DNA of 64,000 nucleotides, from contig NZ_JAENIL010000027.1 of NCBI RefSeq assembly GCF_016595505.1, positions 37,634 through 101,633 on the forward strand, read 5' to 3'. The translations under genes were made by a program, and so were the position numbers. Below are positions 35,538-43,104 of the stretch, one piece after another. The notes beneath the pieces were generated by a model. It saw nothing but the letters and a program-made list of their open reading frames with translations. It was not told the DNA's origin and did no database searches. The DNA is from Pelagicoccus mobilis (lineage in GTDB: Bacteria; Verrucomicrobiota; Verrucomicrobiia; Opitutales; Opitutaceae). Numbering within the stretch: the first letter of the stretch is position 1; each line of letters starts with the position of its first letter.

Positions 35538-36647
35538 TTAGGGGCTTGGGGTGAAAGCTGCTTTTAGCGATTCGATGACGTGTTGCTGGATCTGGTCCGG
35601 CATATAGGGGTAGATCGGAAGGGAGAGCACTCTGTTTGCTTGTCGAGAAGCGACTGGGTATTCGTTGGAAGAGTCGAACACGCTGAGATGAGGGAGTGGC
35701 TTTGGATAATGGATACCGGTAGCGATTCCTTTGTCCGACAGGCTTTGCCTTAAGGTATCCCTATCATCTGATTCGATCACGAAGAGGTGGAAGACGTGAC
35801 TTGCCTCTTCCCCGATCTTGGGGAGGTCTATGGGAAGATCCTGCAGCTGGGAAATGTAGTTAGCAGCTATTTGTTGCCGCGTTTTGTTCCACTCTGGCAG
35901 GTGCTTCAGTTTTGCGGAGAGTATGCTGGCTTGGATACCGTCCAAACGACTGTTTCTGCCGATGAGGTCATGATCCGCTTTGCCTGATCTTCCGTGGTCG
36001 CTGATGCGCTTGGTTTTGGTGGCGATGGATTGGTTGTTGGTGATTATGCAACCTGCGTCACCGAGAGCCCCGAGGTTTTTGCCGGGGAAGAAGGAAAAGG
36101 TTCCTGCGTCTCCGAATGTACCGATCGGTTTGCCTTTGAAAGTGGCTCCGTGCGATTGGGCGCAGTCTTCGACGACGTAGAGGTTGTGCTTCTTGGCGAT
36201 GCTGCAAATGGCGTCCATTCGAGCCGGTTGCCCGTACAGGTGAACAGGGATAATGGCCTTGGTTCGGCTTGTAATCGCTGGGGGGATAAGGTCTGGGTCG
36301 ATCGTATGGTCAGTGGGGCAGCTATCGACAAAGACGGGAGTGGCCCCAACGAGAACGACTGATTCTGCGGTGGATACCCACGTTCGGGCTGGGACAATCA
36401 CCTCGTCGCCGGGACCGATTTCGAGGGCTCTTAGGGCGAGCTCGATTGCGTCGGTACCGTTGGCGCAACCTACGCAGTGCTCTGCTTGGGAGAAGGAGGC
36501 GAACTCGTGTTCGAACTTTTTGACGAAGGGGTTTGCCGCGGTCCCGATAAATGCGCCGGAAGCAATGACCTCTTTGATCGCCGCCTCAATGTCGTCGGCT
36601 AGGATCTCATGCTGGAGATGTAAGTCTACTAAGGGAACTTTAGTCAT
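35538..36647 (-). CDS. DegT/DnrJ/EryC1/StrS family PLP-dependent sugar aminotransferase
   Basis: A 369-residue fold-type I aminotransferase. Signatures are ANGTDAIELALRAL, VIVPARTWVSTAESV, VVEDCAQSHGATFKG (Asp161 contacts the PLP ring nitrogen) and SFFPGKNLGALGDAG with the PLP lysine Lys190. It transfers an amino group from glutamate to a keto sugar nucleotide. Immediately upstream is a Gfo/Idh/MocA oxidoreductase, the pair known from WbpB/WbpE (WlbA/WlbC) in 3-amino sugar synthesis. A PglD-like acyltransferase and E1 subunits lie just beyond. Confidence 0.93.
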   Translation of the reverse strand: MTKVPLVDLHLQHEILADDIEAAIKEVIASGAFIGTAANPFVKKFEHEFASFSQAEHCVGCANGTDAIELALRALEIGPGDEVIVPARTWVSTAESVVLVGATPVFVDSCPTDHTIDPDLIPPAITSRTKAIIPVHLYGQPARMDAICSIAKKHNLYVVEDCAQSHGATFKGKPIGTFGDAGTFSFFPGKNLGALGDAGCIITNNQSIATKTKRISDHGRSGKADHDLIGRNSRLDGIQASILSAKLKHLPEWNKTRQQIAANYISQLQDLPIDLPKIGEEASHVFHLFVIESDDRDTLRQSLSDKGIATGIHYPKPLPHLSVFDSSNEYPVASRQANRVLSLPIYPYMPDQIQQHVIESLKAAFTPSP

Positions 36648-36653
36648 CGGTAT

Positions 36654-37682
36654 TTAGGACTTCTTGTTTTTGTCCAGTTGGGTCTGCACGTCTTCAAGGA
36701 TTCGTACGACCTGGCAGCCGTTTTCTCCTCCGCTGATTGGCGTATCTCCTGTTTCAATACAGTCGAGGAAATGGTCTCGTTCGTTTTTTAGGGGTTCGCG
36801 GTACTGGATGTGCGGCAATGTAATGTCGCCATGCCTCTGGACGAGCGTTTGCCCGGGAGTGTCGAAGTGCATTTCGGAGCCGATGGTTGGGACGGTCTCA
36901 TAGCCCTTGTCGATGATCGCGATTTTGTCTTGGGCCATGTCGTCGTAGATCACCATCTTCTTTTGGCCTACGATGGTCATTCTCCGCACTTTGTTGGGAT
37001 CGAGCCAACTCATGTGCAGGTGGGTGCTGAGTTGCGAATTCCATTGTAGGTTTGCGAACACTACATCTTCTAGTCCTGTCTGGAGTACGTCGCGCCCGCT
37101 CGCTGTGCCACTTGTGGGTAGTATGTCTGGAAATAGAAACAGGAGGATGCTGATATCGTGAGGCGCGAGGTTCCACCACACGTTTACGTCTTTGCGGACT
37201 TGGCCGAGGTTGAGTCGTTGGTTGTAGGTGTAGAACACTTCTCCGAGCTCGCCTTGTTCGAGGAGCTTTTTGAGGTACCTGACGGCGTCGTTGTACACGA
37301 AGGTGTGCCCGACCATCAGGATCAGGCTCTTTGCTGCTGCTAAGTCAGCAAGCTCCCGAGCTTCGTTATATGAAGAGGCGAGAGGCTTTTCTACGAACAC
37401 GTGCTTCCCTGCATTGAGCGCGTCTTTCACGAGCTTGTAGTGTGTCGATACAGGGGTCGAAACGATGATCGCTTGCACGCTTTTGTCTTCGAGGACGGGT
37501 TGTGGAGACTCGTGCAAAGATACATTGGGGAAATTCTTTGCTACGAACTGGCGGCGCTTGGGGTCAGGTTCAACTAAGTCGCTGAGCGTGCAGCGATCGG
37601 AGGTATTGAAGCAGCGTGTAAGGTTGGGTCCCCAATAGCCGCAGCCTAATTGAGCGATTTTTATGGATGCTTTTGTTGGCAT
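36654..37682 (-). CDS. Gfo/Idh/MocA-family NAD(P)-dependent sugar oxidoreductase
   Basis: A 342-residue protein. The Rossmann motif is LGCGYWGPN (12-20), the family signature HVFVEKPL contains Lys99, and NVWWNLAPHDISILLFLF matches the WlbA/WbpB-type C-terminal domain. Such enzymes oxidise UDP-N-acetyl sugar acids at C3 to give the keto substrate for the DegT aminotransferase. That substrate is an inference from the gene pair. Six bases separate it from the aminotransferase gene. Confidence 0.9.
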   Translation of the reverse strand: MPTKASIKIAQLGCGYWGPNLTRCFNTSDRCTLSDLVEPDPKRRQFVAKNFPNVSLHESPQPVLEDKSVQAIIVSTPVSTHYKLVKDALNAGKHVFVEKPLASSYNEARELADLAAAKSLILMVGHTFVYNDAVRYLKKLLEQGELGEVFYTYNQRLNLGQVRKDVNVWWNLAPHDISILLFLFPDILPTSGTASGRDVLQTGLEDVVFANLQWNSQLSTHLHMSWLDPNKVRRMTIVGQKKMVIYDDMAQDKIAIIDKGYETVPTIGSEMHFDTPGQTLVQRHGDITLPHIQYREPLKNERDHFLDCIETGDTPISGGENGCQVVRILEDVQTQLDKNKKS

Positions 37683-37701
37683 GAGTTGCTTCGTAAGGAG
37701 T

Positions 37702-38874
37702 CTACTGTTTCGGCAGCGGTTTGCTGCTGGGGGCGTTTGTAGATTTGACGATGGTGTTTTCGGATACGTCTTGGGTTATGGTACAGCCTGAAGCGATCAC
37801 GGATTTGCTGCCGATCGAAATCCATGGTTCTATGAATACTCCAGTCCCGAATTTGCATTGGTCTGCAATTTGAACGGAGCTGGATGTGAGGACGCCTGGA
37901 CCGAAGCTGTTGTGGTTTCCCAGTTTGCTGTGGTGTTCGATGCTGACGTAAGCAGAGAGGAAGTTGTCGTCTCCTATTTCGGCGCAGGCCGCGATTTGGC
38001 AAAAGGCGAGGATAACGTTTCCCGATCCCAGTTTTGCGTTCATCCCGATGTAGGCACGCGGGTGAATTACGTTGGCGAGTGGTATCCCCGCTTCTTTCAG
38101 GCGTTCGCAAATGAGTTTTCGAAAAGCGTTGTTGGTACTGATGGAGACGATGGCGGCGTCAAAAGACTTCTTCTCCCAAAGGCTAGCTAAGGTTTGAGAG
38201 TCGCAGCCGCCGAGTATTGGAAGTCCCATTACGGTCTTGTCGGATAGGTCTGGGTCGTCGTCGAGGAGGCCTACCGCCTGTTGGGTGTCGCTTTGTCTAA
38301 GGGCGTCCAGAATTTGCACGGCTCCGTTGCCGGCCCCTATTATTAGCACGTTTTGTTTGTGGTCCGACTTGTAGGAGTCGAGCACTGTGTCAGCTCCTCG
38401 AGGAAGGTTTGCGATCGCTGCCTTCTTGCGGGAGGAGGGCGACGATTGTTTAGCGAGGTAGGCTTGGACGTCTTTTTCGCTTACTCGCGCCCCGCCGCTA
38501 GGAACGAGGCTGAGATCTATGTTGTGGCGTTTTGCGAGGATTATCGCTTTCTTTGTGGGGGGCGCTCCTGTTGAGCTCGATGTGTTTGCTGACGCATTCA
38601 CCCAGTCGCGTACGGCTTTTTCGGTGTCGTCTTTGTCGGACGATATTACGTAGAGAGCAGCTCCGACTGGAAGCGATTCTCCGTCGTTATGTAGCGGATA
38701 CAGGTATCCTTCCTCTTCTGCGTATACGTCGAAAACGGATTTTGTGTTTTCAAGGGTGCACACGACTTCCCCTTTGTTGACTTTAGAGCCGGTTGAATGC
38801 TGCCAGGAGGTTATGATCGCGCTCTGGTCGTTGGCATTTGCTTGGGGGATATTTGTGATTGTGCGTACTACCAT
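37702..38874 (-). CDS. Fusion: lipoyl domain, E1/E3-binding domain and PglD/NeuD-type sugar acyltransferase
   Basis: A 390-residue protein. Residues 1-80 form a lipoyl domain with the carrier lysine in CTLENTKSVFDV (Lys45). Residues about 107-141 read TKKAIILAKRHNIDL then SGGARVSEKDVQAYL, the peripheral subunit-binding domain that holds E1 or E3 in 2-oxoacid dehydrogenase complexes. Residues about 175-255 are a PglD_N-like Rossmann domain (VLIIGAGNGAVQILDAL), and 260-385 a left-handed beta helix with SIEHHSKLG, where His314 aligns with the catalytic His of PglD. The E2 catalytic domain (HHxxxDG) is absent. Its start overlaps the E1-beta gene by seven bases. I infer direct acyl transfer from lipoamide to an amino sugar. 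Confidence 0.9.
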   Translation of the reverse strand: MVVRTITNIPQANANDQSAIITSWQHSTGSKVNKGEVVCTLENTKSVFDVYAEEEGYLYPLHNDGESLPVGAALYVISSDKDDTEKAVRDWVNASANTSSSTGAPPTKKAIILAKRHNIDLSLVPSGGARVSEKDVQAYLAKQSSPSSRKKAAIANLPRGADTVLDSYKSDHKQNVLIIGAGNGAVQILDALRQSDTQQAVGLLDDDPDLSDKTVMGLPILGGCDSQTLASLWEKKSFDAAIVSISTNNAFRKLICERLKEAGIPLANVIHPRAYIGMNAKLGSGNVILAFCQIAACAEIGDDNFLSAYVSIEHHSKLGNHNSFGPGVLTSSSVQIADQCKFGTGVFIEPWISIGSKSVIASGCTITQDVSENTIVKSTNAPSSKPLPKQ

Positions 38875-39881
38875 TCTAGAGCTTTGGTTGCGGCGGCTTC
38901 GATTTTGGCTTTCGACAGAATGACCTCGGTCTCTTGTTCAAAGTTTGATGGAATCAGCTCGCATGTTGCGGAGGCGTGCTGGATGGGCGCTTCAAGTTGG
39001 CCAAAGAGTATTTGCTGAAGCGAGTGGGACAATTCTGAGTACCAAGAAAAAGTCTCGTGTCCCTCGTCTGCGATAACGATGCGTCGAGCAAGGGCACCTA
39101 GCGTCGCCAGTTCCTCAAGTGGCGGGCTTGATAGGTTTGCTGGAAAGGCGGCGATACAATGGATTTCTTCCTCTTTGTAGTGCTCAAGCGTTTCTAGAAC
39201 AGGCAGGCTCGCTCCTCCGTAAGCGATGATCAATAGGTCGGGCTTTTGGTCCGGAGAGTAGTTTCTAGCGATGGCGATAGGGTACCCGTCTTTGTGGGCG
39301 AGGCTCTCGATGCTGACTTCTTTGTTACCTTTGTAGATCGGAAGTGGATACAGTGTTTTGCTTTCAATGAAGAGGGTTGGCTCTTCTCGATTGAGCGCGT
39401 TGGTAAGGACCTTTTCGGTATCGTGCGCGAGAGAGGGGGACACGACTGAAAGGTTTGGTATTCCGAGAAACATTTTCTCAAGACTCTGGCTGTGCGTGGG
39501 GCCGTATCCACGACCTCCTCCCATTGGCGTGCGAACCACTAGCGGCAGTGATACGCCTTGTCCGTACATGGCCGGGAATTTGGCGGCATGATTGACCAGT
39601 TGGTCGGCGGCTAGGGTTGAGAAGTCTCCAAACATGAGCTCAACAACAGGTTTAAATCCTCGCAGAGCGAGGCCTATGCCCATCCCTGTGATTGAGCTTT
39701 CGCATATTGGCATACTGAATACGCGATCGGGAAAGGAGCTGGAGAGACCTTTGGTGACTTTGAACGCTCCTCCGTAAGGATCTACGATGTCTTCCCCGAG
39801 GATGACCGCTTTTGGCTCATTCTCGAAGTGACTATGGAGAGCTCTTTGGAGTCCCTCTAAGTAGGTGGGTGGGCGTGACAT
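38868..39881 (-). CDS. 2-oxoacid dehydrogenase E1 component, beta subunit
   Basis: A 337-residue transketolase-like protein. It starts MSRPPTYLEGLQRALHSHF and shows GEDIVDPYGGAFKVTKGL, PICESSITGMGIGLAL (Glu contacts the thiamine ring), RTPMGGGRGYGPTHSQSLE and a C-terminal transketolase domain. Together with the alpha subunit two bases upstream it would decarboxylate a 2-oxoacid and pass the acyl group to a lipoyl lysine, here probably on the fusion protein encoded next. The branch (pyruvate, branched-chain or acetoin type) cannot be decided by eye. Confidence 0.92.
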   Translation of the reverse strand: MSRPPTYLEGLQRALHSHFENEPKAVILGEDIVDPYGGAFKVTKGLSSSFPDRVFSMPICESSITGMGIGLALRGFKPVVELMFGDFSTLAADQLVNHAAKFPAMYGQGVSLPLVVRTPMGGGRGYGPTHSQSLEKMFLGIPNLSVVSPSLAHDTEKVLTNALNREEPTLFIESKTLYPLPIYKGNKEVSIESLAHKDGYPIAIARNYSPDQKPDLLIIAYGGASLPVLETLEHYKEEEIHCIAAFPANLSSPPLEELATLGALARRIVIADEGHETFSWYSELSHSLQQILFGQLEAPIQHASATCELIPSNFEQETEVILSKAKIEAAATKALEW

Positions 39882-39883
39882 CT

Positions 39884-40753
39884 TTAGTTGAGTTGCTCGA
39901 ACGCTGATTCGATTTGTGTTCGAACTGATTCTTGTATTTGGGAGACTTGGTCCTCGGGTAGGAGCTTCTCCAGTCTCGGAATCGGATCTCTTTTGGCGAT
40001 CTCTTCAAGCTCTTGCCTTGAACGCGTGTCGTCTCCTTTTGAGTGAGGACCGAGTCGAGTTGTATCAAGTTCGAGGAACGCTGGTTGATTGCTGATTCTT
40101 ATTTGCTTGGCTAGTTCTCCGACTGTTTGGGCGACCGTTTCTGGGGCGTTGCCATCTATACTCCGGCTGTCGATCCCGAATCCTGCGGCCCGTTGGCAAA
40201 AGCTGCTTGCGTGAGTTTCGTTTGTTGGAGTGGTCTGAGCGATATGGTTGTTCTCCAGAACGAATAGGATGGGGAGGCGGAGAGTGGATGAGATATTGAA
40301 TGCCTCGTAGACGGTTCCTTGCCCCATTGTTCCGTCTCCAATGAAAATGGTTACGATGGCTCCCGAGTTGTTCAGCTTTTCAGCTAGGGCTGCCCCGAGG
40401 GCGGAGGGTGCCATACCTCCTTGGATACCGTTTGTGTAGAAGTTTTTCCAATGCAAGTGTTGAGTTCCGCCTGCGCCTGAGCAAAGCCCGCTTGGCTTGC
40501 CCATGACCTCAGCGGCTAGCTTGTCGAGAGGGCATCCGTAGGCGATCATGTGCCCGTGTGCCCGATGCGCGGAAAAGACGACATCCTTACTTAAGTCGAT
40601 TCCTGCCATAACGCCGACGGCGCAGGCTTCTTGCCCTATGCATGTGTGCACCGTGCCCTTGAATTGGCCGAGTCCGTAGCGTCGAAGCAATTCCTTTTCG
40701 AAGCTGCGGATGAGGAGGGCTTTGGCAAAAAATACTTCGGATTCTCCGGTCAT
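39884..40753 (-). CDS. 2-oxoacid dehydrogenase E1 component, alpha subunit
   Basis: A 289-residue thiamine-diphosphate enzyme subunit. The cofactor motif is GDGTMGQG at 139 through ENN at 169, with normal spacing (GDG-X26-NN). HRAHGHMIAYG and GAGGTQHLHWKNFYTNGIQGG (in part) are family signatures of substrate and cofactor binding. It is shorter than housekeeping E1-alpha (about 320-360), lacking N- and C-terminal extensions. Position inside a glycan operon, not beside genes for a full E2 or an E3, is unusual. E3 (lipoamide dehydrogenase) must come from elsewhere in the genome. Confidence 0.93.
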   Translation of the reverse strand: MTGESEVFFAKALLIRSFEKELLRRYGLGQFKGTVHTCIGQEACAVGVMAGIDLSKDVVFSAHRAHGHMIAYGCPLDKLAAEVMGKPSGLCSGAGGTQHLHWKNFYTNGIQGGMAPSALGAALAEKLNNSGAIVTIFIGDGTMGQGTVYEAFNISSTLRLPILFVLENNHIAQTTPTNETHASSFCQRAAGFGIDSRSIDGNAPETVAQTVGELAKQIRISNQPAFLELDTTRLGPHSKGDDTRSRQELEEIAKRDPIPRLEKLLPEDQVSQIQESVRTQIESAFEQLN

Positions 40754-40811
40754 GCGGTTGCTCGTTTGATTCTCGTTTAAGATGGAGTCTGCGTTTCTGT
40801 TTTGTTCGAGC

Positions 40812-41843
40812 TCAAGTCGCGTAGGTTAGTTTTCTCAGGATCGCCCAGTCATCGTGCTCTCGGTATGAACGTTTCTTTAATGCGGCAGCGATTGGTGTTT
40901 GGGCACATGAGGATATAACTAGGAAAGGTTTGGGTTCCGTCAACGTACAGTCTGGAGACCGGATCGGTTTTTCTGCCAAGGTCTGGCCGTGTTTTTTGGG
41001 GTCGCTATCTACGAACCCTGAAATTTCGAGTCCTGCCTTTTGGAAAATGGAGAGATGGGCGAGCCCTAGGTCGGACGCTCCCCAAAGCCAGAGTGGGCGT
41101 TTTTTGCTGATTGTACGAAGTCTCTCAAAATCGAATTCAGGGAAGAGTTCTTCAGTTTTTGTTGAGTCGATAACCTTTTGTCGTATTGCTCGGTCTGTAG
41201 TTCTGCGAGGGGAAGCTCCGGTTAGGCTGTTGTCGTGAACACGGTAGCGACTGCAAGTATTGCCCATGTGCGCTGCTTTGAGACCTTTAATCGCGAACCT
41301 CGCCCAAAGGTCGTAGTCTACGGCTCTCGGTAGCGTTACATCGTAGTATCCGATTTTTTGATATGCTTCTTTCTTTAGACAACAGCCTGCGTCAGGGAGC
41401 GGGTTTTCTAGAGCAAGCTGGCCTATCAAGCGTTCGGGCGTCCAATCCTCGAATCGTTGGATTCCGGTTTGTTTGCCTTCTTCGTCGATTAGGATGTGGT
41501 CGCCGTAAGAGAACATTAAGCCTGGGGTCCTGAGGAAATTCTCCATGTGGCTCTTCAGGCAATGCTCGGGAAGTTCGTCGTCGTCAGCAAGAGCTACGAT
41601 ATAGTCCCCTTTTGCTTCCCTTACTCCGCGGTTACGCGTTTCTGAAACGCCGGAGTGCTCTTTTTTTATGTATCTGATTGATGGAGAGGTGAACTGGGAA
41701 ACGACCTTTTCCGTTTCGTCTTCGGATCCGTCATCGACGATCAAGATTTCTGTTGCGGGAAGGGTCTGTCGCAAGGCGCTCTCGATCGCGCCTCCAAGGA
41801 GGCCCGCCCGATTATATGTGGATAAGCAAATCGTAAACTCCAT
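40812..41843 (-). CDS. GT2 glycosyltransferase with C-terminal Rossmann-like module
   Basis: A 343-residue protein. The GT-A domain starts MEFTICLSTYNRAGLLGGAI and shows ILIVDDGSEDET and VALADDDELPEHCL (metal-binding DxD region). From about residue 250 a second module begins RPLWLWGASDLGLAHLSIF and continues ISGFVDSDPKKHGQ, similar in type to the module at the end of the 34058-35524 protein. Probably an operon glycosyltransferase; donor unknown. It lies 58 bases after the E1-alpha start on the upstream side, the largest gap in this part. Confidence 0.87.
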   Translation of the reverse strand: MEFTICLSTYNRAGLLGGAIESALRQTLPATEILIVDDGSEDETEKVVSQFTSPSIRYIKKEHSGVSETRNRGVREAKGDYIVALADDDELPEHCLKSHMENFLRTPGLMFSYGDHILIDEEGKQTGIQRFEDWTPERLIGQLALENPLPDAGCCLKKEAYQKIGYYDVTLPRAVDYDLWARFAIKGLKAAHMGNTCSRYRVHDNSLTGASPRRTTDRAIRQKVIDSTKTEELFPEFDFERLRTISKKRPLWLWGASDLGLAHLSIFQKAGLEISGFVDSDPKKHGQTLAEKPIRSPDCTLTEPKPFLVISSCAQTPIAAALKKRSYREHDDWAILRKLTYAT

Positions 41844-41855
41844 CTTAAGGCTGTC

Positions 41856-43103
41856 TCAGTTTAAGAGTTCCTGGATCTTTTCGTGAACCAGGTCGCAACG
41901 GTGCGAGATCGTGTGGTCGCGAACCGTTCTGCGGTGCCCTGCCTCGGCTATTTCCTTCGCTGTTTTCGGATTGTTCTGCAGGTATTCAATTTTCTCGATA
42001 CATTCTTCTGTGTTGCTGAACGACACGACCTCTTTGTCGATTTCGAACAGGTCAGAGAGGTTTGGGCCGTGGTCTGTTAACAGGCAGGAACCCATACCAG
42101 TGGCTTGAAACAGCCTTAGGTTTCCGACTTGGCCTTTCGCTGATTCGGTATGGATGTTTAGCGATACTTTGGATTCTTTGAGCAAATCGTAGAAATCGTG
42201 TCCGTATGCGGGCTTGCTGGTTTTTTTCGGGAAGAGAGAAGACAAGACGTAGGGAGTCTGTTGATCTAGGCCTATTCGTTTTCTGACGGCCTTGTTTCGA
42301 AGTTGAGGCAGTAGGATGGGGGTTTGGTAGGCGATTTCCTTAGCGAGTGTGGTGGCAGGTTTTTCTATGAACTGTTGGAGTGTCGCTCTTTTTTGAATAC
42401 CTTCATCTAGCCAGGCGTGGATGGGTGACTTGCTGAGGAGATCGTGCAGGAACCAGTAACGTTCGAAGTGGAAGGGGTAGCCGTATCCAGACGAACCTAT
42501 GAAGGTTGTATTGTGGTTGCGTTTTGAATACTCAGGTATGCTGCTTTCCGACTCTTCGAGAAGGGTCTCGTCCATCGCATGATAGAGAACGGAGGCGGAG
42601 TGGCCTTCTTTGCGTAATTCTTCTGAAAGAAGTGGTGTCGTCGTAAATACGTGATCGATGTTTTTGAGATCTTCCGGCGGCGTGGGGAACCCAAGATGGA
42701 CCAGCATTAAGCGAATGGATGGAACGGCTTCTTTGAGCTTTGTGCGAACGTAGCGCGGTATGTGGCCGAAGTTTTGGAAGTATACGATATCCGGTTTGAA
42801 CTCCTGGATTTGGCCGAGAGCTGCTTCGATTTGCCAAAGGTCTTTGCGGAATCTCCGATTGCGCTCTCTGAGCCATGCCTTGTGGAGGGGAGGGACGTAG
42901 TACATCAGCTCTGTGGCTTCGTACCCTCTTGCTCGCATTCCGTTTTCGAACGCGTTTGTGACGAAGAACTTCTTTTTTAGGTAGAAGGCCTTTTGTTCCT
43001 CGTATCCAAGTTTCAGGAAGGAAGGGTCCTCCTTGATTAGGTAAGGAAAAATTCTCGGATACGCAAAATCGTAAACTCTGAGGATCTTTAATTTGCTGCC
43101 CAT
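41856..43103 (-). CDS. CgeB-like glycosyltransferase family protein
   Basis: A 415-residue soluble protein with GT-B character. PDIVYFQNFGHIPRYV, then HVFTTTPLLSEELRKEG, NTTFIGSSGYGYPFHFERY, and the C-terminal VSLNIHTESAKGQVGNLRLFQATGMGS (in part) followed by LTDHGPNLSDLFE, are the pattern of CgeB/Glyco_trans_1_2 proteins, where the last region binds the sugar nucleotide. Donor and acceptor unknown. One base separates it from the asparagine synthetase gene. Confidence 0.8.
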   Translation of the reverse strand: MGSKLKILRVYDFAYPRIFPYLIKEDPSFLKLGYEEQKAFYLKKKFFVTNAFENGMRARGYEATELMYYVPPLHKAWLRERNRRFRKDLWQIEAALGQIQEFKPDIVYFQNFGHIPRYVRTKLKEAVPSIRLMLVHLGFPTPPEDLKNIDHVFTTTPLLSEELRKEGHSASVLYHAMDETLLEESESSIPEYSKRNHNTTFIGSSGYGYPFHFERYWFLHDLLSKSPIHAWLDEGIQKRATLQQFIEKPATTLAKEIAYQTPILLPQLRNKAVRKRIGLDQQTPYVLSSLFPKKTSKPAYGHDFYDLLKESKVSLNIHTESAKGQVGNLRLFQATGMGSCLLTDHGPNLSDLFEIDKEVVSFSNTEECIEKIEYLQNNPKTAKEIAEAGHRRTVRDHTISHRCDLVHEKIQELLN

Positions 43104-43104
43104 C

